DNA of 64,000 nt from Tethya wilhelma (GCA_964030475.1 CAXIPT010000002.1:2674827-2738826); one strand, 5' to 3'; shown: positions 42,884 to 54,816, counted from the stretch's first letter. Translations and numbers: made by a program. Notes: a model not told the origin generated them from the letters alone.

Positions 42884-43287
42884 TAGGTACTACATTCCTT
42901 GATACTCGTTTTGATCATAAATAGGCCTAAACAAAAACTAGAAAGCTTTGAAACTTAGTATATAAATTCGTGTACTACAGTGCAGCCATCTTTGTAGGTA
43001 GAGTTCAAAGGTCATTATTCACGTGGCATTATTATGCGCATGCGCATAATAAGCCTCTTCCAGCATTAAGTAGTCGCATAATAAGCCTCTTCCAGCATAA
43101 AGTAGTGCATGTAGCCTCTACTCAAGCTTTTTGTAGGGACTAACCAGTCTCTAATAGTCTCCATACTGTAGTGTTGAAAAAAGTGACTGAACAAGTAGTA
43201 AAAATTTCAAAAAAATAATAGTGTAGGAATGGGCAGTGCGTTAAAAAGTATTGGAACAAAGCATGTCTCAATTTCGGCACATGACTA
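42884..43287 (+). repeat. Partial foldback: inner left arm and half core
   Basis: It starts in the middle of the left arm (TACTACATTCCTTGATACTCG region), contains a short local duplication around 43050-43100, and enters the core at 43192. It stops at the single N at 43288. Confidence 0.7.
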
Positions 43288-43288
43288 N

Positions 43289-43583
43289 CTATTAATATGT
43301 AAGAATGGATTGTTTTGTGTGTAAAAAGTGCATGTATGACATTATATGTCTTATCCTTAAAATTCGTACATAGAAGAGTGCAGTGTTGTTATTGTGTAAT
43401 AATAGTATGAGATAATAAATGTGTGTTACTCTATCCTTAATATTGATGTAAATGATTCAGTGGCATAGTTGACGATACAATACCCGTGTTCTGATGAATT
43501 AGAAGAGGCACATGTACTATAAAAATATGTACGTGAGTACTCAATGTGCTTTTCTATGCTTATTGAGTAGCTGTATATTCTAA
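43289..43583 (+). repeat. Copy of the last codons and 3' flank of receptor fragment E
   Basis: From the N at 43288 the sequence matches 39492-39790 closely, including the final receptor codons with the stop and the TATTGAGTAGCTxTAT block. A foldback core begins at 43584. It is either another duplicated receptor end or an alternative allele placed here. Confidence 0.7.
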
Positions 43584-44609
43584 CAAGTAGTAAAAATTTC
43601 AAAAAAATAAGTAGTGTAGGAATGGGCAGTGCAGTAAAAAGCATTGGAACAAGGCATGTCTCGATTTCGGCACATGACTACTTCATTTTTAATTTATTCT
43701 TAATCCCTATTAATTTATGGATCCTCAGTGTCATAAATGCAAAGATCTGTACTACTATAGTACCATAGCTTATTGTTGCATTGGTTCAATCTATCAGTTG
43801 CATGGCTAATTAAATTATAAGCAGTGGAGTAAACAATAAGACAGGCAACTTAAACTGGACTGTCGGCCAAGAGTTTGGATATAAAAAATGAAGTAGTCAT
43901 GTGCCGAAATTGAGACATGCCTTGTTCCAATGCTTTTTACCGCATTGCCCATTCCTACACTACTTATTTTTTTGAAATTTTTACTACTTGTTTATTCGCT
44001 TTTTTCAACACTACAGTGTGGAGACTATCAGAGACTGGTTAGTCCCTACAAAAAAGTTGAGCAGCTTCTTGTACTTCATATCTGCTGGAGGAGACTAATG
44101 CACATGCACGTAATAGTGCCACGTGATAATGACCTTTGAACTCTACATACAAAGCTGGCTAGCTGCATTCAAAGTACATGAATTTATACACTAAGTTTCA
44201 AAGCTTTCTAGTTTTTGTTTAGGCCTATTTGAAATTGAAACGAGTATCAAGGAATGTAGTGCCTCTGAAAAGAACTTACTTTGTGCTGTCAAAGTTGGCT
44301 CAACTCATTCTGGTTCTCTGGAAATCCTTTTCAAGTAAGTCAGTTATGAAGTATGTACGTACGTAAGTAAGTACGTTAGAGAACAAAAATGGCATTATGG
44401 TGGCTTCCCAATAGCTCTCACTACGAGTGCTGAGGAAAGTTTTTGTGTATTTTAGGCCTTGGATGCAGTTGGTAATCTGTCAGTAAGAGCCTCTGAGCAC
44501 CTTTGAAGGTTTAATTTTGTTTGACTAGATTTTTATAGTGGCCAACATTTTGTATTGTGTCTATGGGACAGTCGGCCCATTCCTACTATACGTACTACCG
44601 TACGTATGA
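43584..44609 (+). mobile_element. Long-TIR foldback element: core plus full right arm
   Basis: Core 43584-43990, right arm 43991-44609 ending ACGTACTACCGTACGTATGA. The arm is the reverse complement of the left arms at 586, 41869 and 60390. Joined conceptually with a left arm, the family would be about 1.6 kb with terminal inverted repeats near 725 bases and only about 180 unpaired bases in the middle. Confidence 0.8.
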
Positions 44610-45149
44610 TTATTCATGTGGCATTATTATGCGCATGCGCATTAGCCTCTTCCAGCATAAAGTAGTGCATGTAGCCTCTACTCAAGTTTTTTGTAGGGAC
44701 TAACCAGTCTCTAATAGTCTCCATACTGTATTATAGTGTTGAAAAAAGTGAATGAACAAGTAGTAAAAATTTCAAAAAAATAAATAGTGTAGGAATGGGC
44801 AGTGCGTTAAAAAGTATTGGAACAAGCTTAAGGTATGTCTCAATTTCGGCACATGACTACTTCATTTTTATACCCAACTCTTGGCTGGCAGTCCAGTTTA
44901 AGTTGCCTGTTTTATTATGGTTTACTCCACTGCTTAGCCAACTGATTAGATTGAACCAATGCAACAATAAGCTAGTACTATACAGATCTTTGTTGCATTT
45001 ATGACACTGAGGATCCGTATTACTAGGGATCAAGAATAAACCAAAAATGAAGTAGTCATGTGCCGAAATTGAGACATGCCTTGTTCCAATGCTTTTTACT
45101 GCACTGCCCATTCCTACACTACTTATTTTTTTGAAATTTTTACTACTTG
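44610..45149 (+). repeat. Partial foldback: inner left arm plus core
   Basis: A fragment of the left arm (from the GTGGCATTATTATGCGCATG block) leads to a full core at 44757-45149. A decayed receptor fragment follows almost at once. Confidence 0.75.
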
Positions 45150-45159
45150 TTATTTATTA

Positions 45160-45650
45160 GCCTTAGTTTTCTCTCCATGTAGGTGGTGTCCGTGGTACTA
45201 TTGGCGCTGCACGATATTATTAGTGTTTGCAATATTATGAACTGCACATTTACCAGAAACAAAGCTCTACGTGATAATGGAGGTGCTATTGTATGTGTGG
45301 ACTGTGAGCTACATTTGGAGACAACAGTGCATTTGAATAAGGTAATCATGGTTCTGGAGGTGGTATAGACATAACATGCAAGTTGTTTATTCTCAGACTA
45401 GAATTGGAATTTAATTGTGGTGGGAACATCAGCAATTGTAACTTTATTGGAAACAGTGTAGTCATAGTTTCGGCTATAACTATCGAGTCAGCAGTCTTGC
45501 TATTAGATGGTACAAACAGATTTTTACAACACTAAATTAAAACTACTAGTGTTTTCCATGTAGTTGACAGTGAGGTTGTATTTGATGGTAATGCAGAATT
45601 TTCTTACAATTTTGGATCCATTTTTGCTTACAACAGCAACATGTTGTTTT
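45160..45650 (+). pseudogene. Beta-helix fragment F of a receptor like C
   Basis: Frames switch, but the order of motifs follows receptor C at about residues 380-530: CNIMNCTFTRNKALRDNGGAI, CVDCEL, the GSGGG block, GGNISNCNFIGNS, AVLLLDGTN, VFHVVDSEVVFDGN and GSIFAYNSNM. Stops and small deletions break it. It starts right after a foldback core, so element insertion probably separated it from its 5' part. The next ~150 bases match upstream sequence of receptor D. Confidence 0.75.
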
Positions 45651-45659
45651 TTTTTTCTT

Positions 45660-45806
45660 GGATTCCTCATGCAGTATGTTCCTATTTAGTGCCCAGTGTG
45701 ATGCATGCATGTAATCAACATCCCATTCTATTATGTTAATACAATGCTACACTGTTTATGGCTGGCATAACAGTACAAAATGACTTTGTTTGGACAGACA
45801 CTTTGT
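45660..45806 (-). repeat. Reversed copy of sequence found upstream of receptor D
   Basis: It corresponds in reverse to 36574-36680, sharing CCTATTTAGTGCCCAGT and ATGACTTTGTTTGGACA. It stops at the single N at 45807. It is either a dispersed repeat or a piece of receptor upstream DNA. Confidence 0.55.
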
Positions 45807-45807
45807 N

Positions 45808-46992
45808 TTCGAGATCTATGATAAAGTCAAGCCATCTGGTTATGACACATTTGAAGAGTATCGCAAGTATGTGAATGGGCAAGGTGGATTACAACAGACT
45901 AAAGAACTGGATTTAGCCATTCGATCAATTCCACCCCTACAGCTTGGTGAGATCGTACTAGGTGCTTGGAAAGGCCTAAATGACATCTTCAATCTAGCCA
46001 TAAAGCGTGGAGTCACTCTGATGTACGACGCTGCGATGACCTTTTATGAGAAGAAATTTCTTGATCTCTACTTTCTTAAATTTGATTTCGGTTCAGTCAA
46101 GAAGGTAAGAGTGGGCTATGCAAAAATCGTTAGCTCAGTTAAAAAAGCCAAGGAAATCGAGCAGTGGAAGCCAGTCACTGATGTAGACAAGATCTACCAA
46201 GGTGCTGTAAAGATTATCTCCGATGGATCAAACCAAGGATTGACCGGCTATCAATTTGAGCCATACCATTGTGTTACCGAGCCTCCAAACAGTAAAGGCA
46301 TCTTCAACTTCCGTCCTGTGGAGGATTTCAATGAGATGGTGAAAGTGATTGTGAGTAAAGGGTGGCCTCTGATGATTCACGGCAATGGAAATAGGGCCAT
46401 CGATAACATCCTTACAGCTTACGCTGGAGCTCTTGGTGACAAAAGTGGAACTGAGAAGAGACATCGCCTGGAGCATGCTTCTCTTTTGAGTGACGATGCC
46501 TTGAAGAAAATGAAAGAATTGGGCATCTCACCCAGTTTCCTGATCGGTCACGTTGGATATTGGGGATATACCTTCAACAAAGCAATCTTTGAAGAGAAAT
46601 CTCAAATACTCGATCGTACTCAATCTGCTCTAGTGAGTGGCATGAGAATCACACTTCATAGCGACTACTTTGTGTCTCCTTTGGGCCCCCTGCGTATGAT
46701 GGAACAAGCCGTTACCCGAATCATGGAGCAAGACCCTCACAAAGGAGTTCTCAACGAAGATGAAAAGCTCACCCGTGCCCAAGCTTTGAGAGCTATCACA
46801 TACGATGCTGCATGGCAGTGTCATGCCGATCAGTGGGTTGGATCTTTGGAGGTTGGCAAGAAGGCTGACTACGTGATACTCGGAGAGGATCCGATCACTC
46901 GTAAAGATGCTGTTGGAATAAGGAATATCCCCGTTCTGGAAACTTGGGTTGGAGGAGTCAGGACAGGAACCCTTACAGTCACTCCTGTCTGA
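45808..46992 (+). CDS. Amidohydrolase family 3 (YtcJ-like), 5' part missing
   Basis: The frame is open from the single N at 45807 to a TGA at 46990-46992, about 394 residues. Motifs typical of the amidohydrolase 3 family appear in order: HGNGNRAID (about residue 195), RHRLEHASLL (about 225), LHSDYFVSPLGPLRMMEQAVTR (about 290), LTRAQALRAITYDAAWQ, and a C-terminal GSLEVGKKADYVILGEDP. The family is usually around 550-600 residues, so the N-terminal part with the HxH metal site is missing. Members hydrolyse C-N bonds; the substrate cannot be told. It has no introns over 1.2 kb and is visibly richer in G+C than its surroundings, which fits a bacterial origin (transfer or a misjoined symbiont contig). 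Confidence 0.85.
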   Translation, partial: FEIYDKVKPSGYDTFEEYRKYVNGQGGLQQTKELDLAIRSIPPLQLGEIVLGAWKGLNDIFNLAIKRGVTLMYDAAMTFYEKKFLDLYFLKFDFGSVKKVRVGYAKIVSSVKKAKEIEQWKPVTDVDKIYQGAVKIISDGSNQGLTGYQFEPYHCVTEPPNSKGIFNFRPVEDFNEMVKVIVSKGWPLMIHGNGNRAIDNILTAYAGALGDKSGTEKRHRLEHASLLSDDALKKMKELGISPSFLIGHVGYWGYTFNKAIFEEKSQILDRTQSALVSGMRITLHSDYFVSPLGPLRMMEQAVTRIMEQDPHKGVLNEDEKLTRAQALRAITYDAAWQCHADQWVGSLEVGKKADYVILGEDPITRKDAVGIRNIPVLETWVGGVRTGTLTVTPV

Positions 46993-47857
46993 TATGTGTA
47001 GTTTTTTTAGTAATGTGAATTGCCGCAACTGAGTATCTTATAATATTAGATCTCCCACAAACTTGTACATTTTTTTTGTTTTTGTTCCTTATTCTGAAAC
47101 TACAAATTAATGACATTAATATTGTGGCATTTTGACACACACTGTAATAGTAATACATTGAATGCTGCTTTTTGTTGCTAGCTATAATGTTCTCCAAACT
47201 TTAAGTTATAACACTCTTATTAAATTTTGTCTCTGGAGCATCTGCATGATTCAGTTGTATGATTGTCACATGATCTATAGAAATTTACACCTTCCATAGG
47301 TCAAGATTGGTTGCATGTATTGTTAACCTACGTGATCGGATGTACTCTAGTCTAGTATAATTACCATTACATTTTTTAGCTGCATATACAGAGCTGGTTT
47401 TAGGAAGGAATATTATATATAGGACTTTCACGAATCATGGAAAGATATCGATGAGGTGCCAACCAATAAAGACAGTCCAATTTAAACACAGGTATACTCT
47501 AGCACATACTAAACAGACATCAATACACTATACAATACCTTACGATGTATATTAACTCATACTGTGCAAGTGCACAAATCAGACAGTAATAATTATGACT
47601 TATAGTCAGTGGTGATGGTTAAGCACTAGATGATAGAGAGCTATAGTGTTTTTCACATGCAGCTGGATAATTCCGACCAACAACTGTTTTGGGGAAACAA
47701 AGTTATTGATAAGCTCTTACAACCGCAGCAATAACATTATACAACTTGTCAACAACTCTGCCTTAAATGAAAGCTACATTATATGTGCATGATTCCCATA
47801 AGAGGAATCCATCTCTTCTGAATTCATCTTTGAATAAGCATTTAGTTAATTTCAAGA
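46993..47857. other. Intergenic, no gene seen
   Basis: AT-rich sequence between the amidohydrolase end and the first exon of the FN3 receptor. The composition returns to that of the rest of the window directly after the amidohydrolase stop. The promoter of the receptor should lie in the right part. Confidence 0.45.
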
Positions 47858-50800
47858 ATGTGTTCCGGAACCAGTTTATCTTCAACGTTTCTTCTTTTAG
47901 TGGCTGTAAATACATTCAGCTATAGAAACTGCTATTGTCAAGGTAATGTAAAACAGTTTTTCTCACATAACACTACAATAATAATACATTTGATAATGTA
48001 TGCATGGTTTATTGTGATACAGATGATGGTATTAGAATCAGTCTAGGAGACAGGGTGATCCCTAACCATGGACTGGTAACTCTGGAGGATATTGGCCTTG
48101 ATGATACTGGAGCAAATCTAACAGCGGGACTAAACTGTAGCACTACCTACCCACAGTGCTGTAGTGGCGTTGGTGGGAATCATACTGCAAGTTGGCATTT
48201 TGCTCATTTTGCACGAACTGTTCCTGAGTCTAGAATTGGTGGTGAGAATTCATTTGAAGTACGAAAATTTGGGCAAGCAATTTACGCCTTTCGCAACAGT
48301 GAATTTTCAAGAAATACTGGACTCATGAGATGTAGAATACCAGACAAGGATGGAGTTAATCAAACCAAATACATTGGAGTTTACAAGAGTGGAACAATTG
48401 GTTAGTCATGGCATGTAGTATCTGATTCATCAAGAGAAGAACTAATACTGCATGATAAATATTGGACGTTCGGCCCATTTCTATAGATACTATATGTACT
48501 ATGATATTATCATAGGGTGGTTATTATTTTATCCTTAGAAATGAATCAGATTGGTCCTGGAATGCTAACGTTACTTATTGATCTGCATACATGTGGCAAA
48601 ATAATATGTAATTAATGCCTTATGGTCTGAATACAGGTGCTGTATCAGCTAGTTTTGGAAGTATTAATGTTTCTTTAATGAGCGAAGATCCAGTAGAGTT
48701 TAACCTCACCTTCAGAACCACTGGAGGACCAGCTACATTTGTCAATTGGACAAAAGATAACGTTGACATATCATTTCTTGAAGACTGTAATAACTACACA
48801 CAATCACAGACTGTTGTGTCTGATAGTCCTGGCAGTGAGATATACAGAGAAGGAAACTACAACAACATTCTGACAGTGAGAGGAAGACTCTCAGGAGTAT
48901 ACAGAGTCAGTGTGACTAATGATAAAACAACAATGCCAGACTCTCCGACAGGGAATATAACTATCAATGGTATAGGTTAATTTATCTGATCAAGTTTTAA
49001 GATTTTGACTCTATTTTTAATTTTTTTTACAGACTTTACTCAACATCATATTATTCTTATTGTTAACTTGGCTCTATCTCAAGATCAATCAGATATTATA
49101 CTAGGTTTGTCATGGATTCTTTCTGCTGTTAATCAGTTACTCCTAGAAAGCTTCACTTCATATAAAGTACATTACACAATGTGCAATATTTGGTCTGGAC
49201 ATTGTGAAAATGAGCAAACTCACAACATAAACGACTTTTTTGCGACTCGTTTGCTTTCCTTGATGTAATGACCCTGTGGACAAATTTTACTATCCGTACA
49301 GTAGCACAACTGGGGCAACTTGCATTTAATGACACTACATATGTATTGCCAGGACAAATAACATCAGGATATCATACAATAAGTATTCTGGGTATGTTTA
49401 ACTATGTTATAACAGAATTATTGTTATCATCAATATTTCAACAGATACTGTTAACTGTAAAAGTTATAGCATTTATAACAGAGATAATTTTCTAATAGGT
49501 GTTCTATCTCCTGAGATTACTTCAGTGGTTGAACTAGCTAACATCACATCAGTCCAAGTCACCTGGAACCAACCAGAAGGAGGATGGGCAGTTGATGAAT
49601 ATGTTGTGTCTTATCGTCACTTGAATGGAAGAGATGAACAGTGTAGCTCGACATTTCAAGATGAAAAAAGTGTGACCATTATAGTGAGAGCTGATGAAGA
49701 AGGACCCTATACTGCCATTATCAATATACAGGCATACAGTGTGTACCAATGCAATGTCACTGCAAAGAATTCTACCTATTCCTTACACAATTACACCAGT
49801 TTCATTATCACAACTAATGTAACAGGTATAGTAATAAAAATCATAAACAATTACACACAATTATGTTCTTTGGACCGTGCAGTTCCATCTGGAGTCCCTC
49901 AAAACTTCACCATCACCAACTCCACCTCCACCAGTGTGACCATATCTTGGGACAGTGTGGAGTGCATACATAGAAACGGACCCATTACTCAATACCTCAT
50001 TCAATATGGCCGTCGCCCAGTGGGTATTTATGAGATTGAAAACAATGCAAGTTTGTTTGTAAACGAATCAGATCATGATGAAAGTTTTACAGTTGTTGGA
50101 CTTGAACCAATGAAAAACTATGTCTTCACTGTTTCTGCAGTCAACAAATTTGGTGTAGGACCATTTGCATCAATTCAAACATTCAAAGGTACAACAAATT
50201 TTGATCTTGAATAGTCTAAGAGTTAAAATAATTAAGTGTCCTGTATATATGATTATGCAGATGATGGTATTAGGATTAGTCTGGGAGACAGGGTGATCCC
50301 AAACCATGGACTGGTGACCTTTGAGGATATCGGAGTTGATCGTACTGGAATGAATCTTGCTATTGGATTGTCATGTAGCACACTCTATTATGGATGCTGT
50401 GAAAGTCATATTCAAATTCGTGAGTTCAGCAACACTAAAAGTAGTTTATTGGAAGGGATTGTGTCTACAAGTGGATTTTGGCGATATGGTCACAATAACC
50501 TCTACATTCCTCACCAAAATGATCGACCTACTTATATTGTTGGAACCGCTAGACATGGCCAAGCCATTTACGTCTTTCGTAACAATGAGTCTGATAAGAA
50601 TCGGCTCAACTTGAACAATGGGATCTGGAGGTGTGTGATTCCTGACTCACTGGGAGTGGAAAGGACCAAATATATTGGAGTCTATTCAAATTTAACAACA
50701 AGTATATCCAATGGTACAAACGCAACTTACAATCTACAAATCTAAACAAAATTGCATGATTTATTGCCTCTTAATTATTGTATTATTATATAGGAACACT

Positions 50801-52963
50801 TTCATTCAGATCACATATTCGGTACATATTGGTGAGTAAAAACCCAGTAGAGTTTAACCTAACCTTTAGAACCACTGGGGGACCAGCTTCAGTTGTCACC
50901 TGGACAAGAAATGGAGTTGACATCTCATTTCTTGGAGACCCTGATAACTACATACAATCACAGAGGGTTATGCCTGATATTCCTAATGGTGAGACATACA
51001 AAGATGGAAATTATGAAAACATCCTCACAGTGAGAGGAAACCTACCAGGAGTCTATAGAGTCAGTGTAACCAATGATAGAACAACAATACCTGTTATATC
51101 AACCGGTGTAGTTCAAGGTATCACAATATAGTCTTGTACAGTCTTAATGCTCATCAAAATAATTTATAATTTATGATTATTGTACAATCATATATATAGT
51201 TATTAATCATCCTATTGTGGTGTTGATGCGTTCTGAAGATCGTTCAACAATCATTGTATCTTGGAATTCAACACATCGTAAGGACTTTTTATCATCAAGT
51301 ACTTTTATTGCATATGAACTCCATTACACAAAGTGTCGACTATATTATGGTTGTGAAGCTACTCAAACTGTCAACATCACCAATGAAGGCACCAAAGAAT
51401 ATATCCTACATAATGTGACTTTGTGGGCCACATACAACATCACACTTTTATCGCATTTTAATATTTTGAATCTACCATCAGTTCTTTTACTTCAAAACAC
51501 AGCCATCGCTCATGCTATTGTAACAACAGGTAAAACAATATTATTATCTATAGGATTATCGTAATAATTCAGTATATCACTTAGTCAATAAAATGTCTGC
51601 AGGTATTATTGCCCCTGAGATTACTTCAGTGATTGAACTAGCTAACATCACATCCGTCCAAGTCACCTGGAACCAACCAGAAGGAGGATTGGCAGTTGAT
51701 GAATATGTTGTGTCTTATCGTCGCTTGAATGGAAGAGATAAACAGTGTAGCTCAGTTCAAGATGAAAGCAGCATCGTGATAGTGTATGTGAGAGCAGAGA
51801 GAGGAGGAGCATATAGTACGAGTCTCCACTTAGAAGCACACAGTGTGTACACAGTTGATGTAACTGGCCACAAAGGTGCTTTGCACAACATGTCTTCATT
51901 TCAAGAATTTTTAACAAACTCAACAGGTATATTGGACGCACTTATGTATATGTCAAGTTTAATCATGAAATCTTTTTCCCATGTTCCAGTTCCATCTGGA
52001 GCCCCTCAAAACCTCAGCATCATCAACTCCACCTCCACGAGTGTGACCATATCTTGGGACAGTGTTGAGTGTATCCATAGAAATGGACATATCACACAGT
52101 ACATTGTAAATGTTGACTCTACAAGTGGCTTAACCTTGGCAACCATCAGGACAGTGGATGCTAGTAGATCAGATAATGGTGGAAGCTACATAGCCACCGA
52201 TCTTGATCTTAGCACTAGCTATCTCTTTAGAGTGGCGGCCATAAACAATGTTGGAGTGGGACCATTTGCAACAGTACAAGCACAACAAAGTATAAAATTA
52301 TGGATTAGTTTACAAAAGCATGCAATATTTATGATACACTCTGCCCGATACAGATATGAATCAGAAAAACAAACCAACTGCTCTTATTGCTGGAGTGGTA
52401 ACTACCGCTGTTATTGTTGTTCTAGCAGCAATTTTGATTGCAATCATTGTCAACAGGTTAGTGATGTTTTTGCATACAAAATCTGATGCATAATAATATA
52501 GGTATCATACAGTCTACATGCATGATTGAGACACATTAATATATAAATTATGCCCATTTTAATTCATTGCTAATAGTACTAAACGATGTGAGTATCTATA
52601 GTGCACTGTCACAATTCATGAATCCATGGCATGCATGTATATGGTTTCCAGGTTTAAGTCTAAAACGATGCTTTCCCAAGGTGCTGGCAAAACTACACAC
52701 TCAAGTAAGTAAATCTTCATGGTATTAAACTTTAGTATTAATTTTTTTAAACAATCAATAACAGAATGTCTTATATAATAACTATCATAGAACAAGACCA
52801 CTCTGAAAGTGAAAATAACCCAAACAGGAACAAGACAGTTAGTACTGATGAAGTAATCTATGAAGAAATTCATCACATGACATTGTGCAATGTCAGCCCA
52901 TCACATTCAGTACTTAGTACTAAAAGCTGTTTGGCTTACGACGTCGACAATTCAGAATTTTAA
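47858..52963 (+). CDS. Fourteen-exon Ig/FN3-like transmembrane receptor with duplicated ectodomain
   Basis: Exons by GT-AG sites and frame: 47858-47942, 48023-48400, 48637-48969, 49033-49391, 49499-49825, 49883-50188, 50261-50713, 50794-51117, 51200-51529, 51603-51926, 51990-52289, 52354-52456, 52652-52704, 52791-52963; about 1280 residues. Exon 1 is a signal peptide. Exons 2 and 7 encode an unnamed Cys-containing module (DDGIRISLGDRVIPNHG); 3 and 8 an Ig-like module (EFNLTFRTTGGPA); 4/9, 5/10 and 6/11 FN3-like modules (SVQVTWNQPEGG, SVTISWDSVECIHRNG). Exons 2-6 and 7-11 are a tandem duplication. Exon 12 is the membrane segment (ALIAGVVTTAVIVVLAAILI). The tail of about 75 residues has VIYEEI and AYDV; YEEI is the classic Src-family SH2 ligand. 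All modules have phase 1-1 boundaries. Exon 4 contains one frameshift near 49215-49268. Probably a cell-surface receptor; ligand unknown. Confidence 0.82.
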
Positions 52964-53400
52964 TCCTACATGCATGCACATGCATAACATTTAAAACCTC
53001 TGGAACATCAGTACATATATTATAATTTCATGTGAGCTAGACAAAGACTTAAGCTAGAAAAACATGCAAGTATTGTACAGTAAGTTAATCAACTGATTGT
53101 TTAGTCTGAGAACTATTCTACTAATGTAAACCTCGATTCCTTGAACTTTAGTAATTTTTGTTGTGCATGTGACTTATCATACCATATTAATAATAGCTAC
53201 ATGTATGTTGAACATCAGATTGAATCCAGCGTAAAGTGTCAGATTTACTCAAATTTACTTTGTTAAGGAGACCAGTCCATAAACTGCCCAAAAATTTATT
53301 GTTGTTATTTGATAAGTTTCGAAGGAAAACTACATGACTTTGAGGTGCATCCATCAATCCATGGACTCATATTACATAGTAAAAGCTAGATGATCAACCC
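52964..53400. other. 3' flank of the FN3 receptor, no gene seen
   Basis: AT-rich sequence. I see no second gene and no bounded repeat. Confidence 0.4.
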
Positions 53401-53737
53401 TTAAGGGTGGTCGGACATGCCCACGCACCGCGTTGCTAGGGAAATTTCCAACTTGCAAAAGACACAAAATATCAACTTTTCTGTCCAGATTTTCACACAA
53501 ACAGGTAGCGCTAATGGATATCTAGCTATACTGAGCACGATAGAAAAATTTTTTTCTGAATAGCAGCTTTTTCACCGACTTCCAGTTTTCTGCCTATCGC
53601 ATCTATTTCAACACAAACTAGAACGATCGAAGAACCAAAAAGGAGGTATACCTACTTATTTTTAGCTGCTAAACACTTCTACGTATCGTTTTTCGCCATT
53701 TCTTGGCTGCTTCCACTGTCTTTGTTCGATTTTTTTT
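53401..53737. repeat. Possible element end TTAAGGGTGGTCGGACAT (copy 1)
   Basis: The 18-base string TTAAGGGTGGTCGGACAT occurs here at 53401 and again in the same orientation at 55261. After it the two sequences differ. It may be a transposon end with a TTAA-type target, but no inverted partner was found in the window. Confidence 0.35.
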
Positions 53738-54271
53738 GACACACCCACTGATCTAACCAACCAGGGACGAATAAATGGAAAAAGAATACGTACTTCTAAA
53801 GAGCTGACGTCAGGCAGTTTGTGTTCTAAATTTGGCACTCTTGCAGTGATCACAAAGAGAGATTTTGCAAAAAGCGGTACATCAAAGAAGCTGCTCCTTT
53901 GAAGTGGATTGTCTGCCTACGCGGTTTATTTAGTATTGAACGCGAGTTGTACACGTGGCAGATCAGAGTGAAATCTTTTGTGATCGTGGTAGCTGCTAAA
54001 GAACGGCCAGCTGAGGTGAAATATGGTTGGTGACAAGGAGAGCAATGGTTGAGGTATTACTGGAGGTCAGACTGGTCGACTCAGTGCTGCTAACTTCGCC
54101 TCAAAGTGACCATGAAGTGACTGACTGTTTCCTCTCTAATTGAAGAGCACCGAGATGAAATGAGTCACACTGTTTTGTCGTTGGTTTCTCAAGATCCAAG
54201 CCTCTGTCTTAGCTTCAATCATGCTGGTGATGCTTCCGTACTGCTGTGAAACTCTGGGACTAGCTCAAGTT
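53738..54271 (+). repeat. 534-base inverted duplication, arm 1
   Basis: This arm is the reverse complement of 56400-56933, apparently without a single difference over 534 bases. It ends at the single N at 54272, followed by a run of 15 C. At the other end it continues into a T run where arm 2 stops. I see no convincing coding region in it. Confidence 0.85.
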
Positions 54272-54600
54272 NCCCCCCCCCCCCCCCGATCTGCCATGCA
54301 TTGTTTGATCATCAGAGGTTTGCAAAATTTGATCATATTGTGTTGTATAGGTGGTGAATAGGACAATGTGTCATGCAGTGGCACATCAGCATAATATTAT
54401 ATAATTATTGTGGTGTGATTTCACAATTTTCTTTAGCAAAATTCAGAATCTTCGAGAACAATAGTATAGATAAATATTATAATATACACAGCACTGTGAC
54501 AGCACATACGTCTGTTCCATATAAAATTATTGTAATTCCACAGTAAATGTTGTTTGCTGGGAAGTTAAAAACAATAGCGTATACATGACCCACAGGGGCA

Positions 54601-54816
54601 TACCGTATAGCCGGAAAATTTGGCGGATTGGCGGATGAGACTTAGTAGCACCAAATTAAAATCCGCCAATATTTAGTGCGTATGCGTATACGTATATGCA
54701 TACGTACGCATATTGTGCACGTGATCGGCTCGCTCTGCCAAATTAAAATCCACCAAATTCAAGGTTTGCTCAATCCGCCAAATTTAATTCTCACCAAATT
54801 TTCCGGCTATACGGTA
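54601..54816. mobile_element. 216-base MITE with TACCGTA ends (TTTGGCGGA type)
   Basis: The perfect 23-base terminal inverted repeat begins TACCGTATAGCCGGAAAATT. The inside is built from recurring forms of TTTGGCGGA and its complement (ATTTGGCGGATTGGCGGA, AAATTAAAATCCGCCAA), plus a TACGTATGC palindromic middle. There is no coding capacity. Confidence 0.85.

Noticed and set aside
44010..44139. Short ORFs within foldback arms and cores (for example MLFTALPIPTLLIFLKFLLLV)
   Set aside because: The same peptide recurs wherever the core is copied and is simply the translation of the inner inverted repeat. There is no sign of selection on it.
49230..49240. Programmed frameshift in exon 4 of the FN3 receptor
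   Set aside because: There is no slippery heptamer with a downstream structure that I can see, and the partner exon 9 has no such feature. An error or mutation is simpler.
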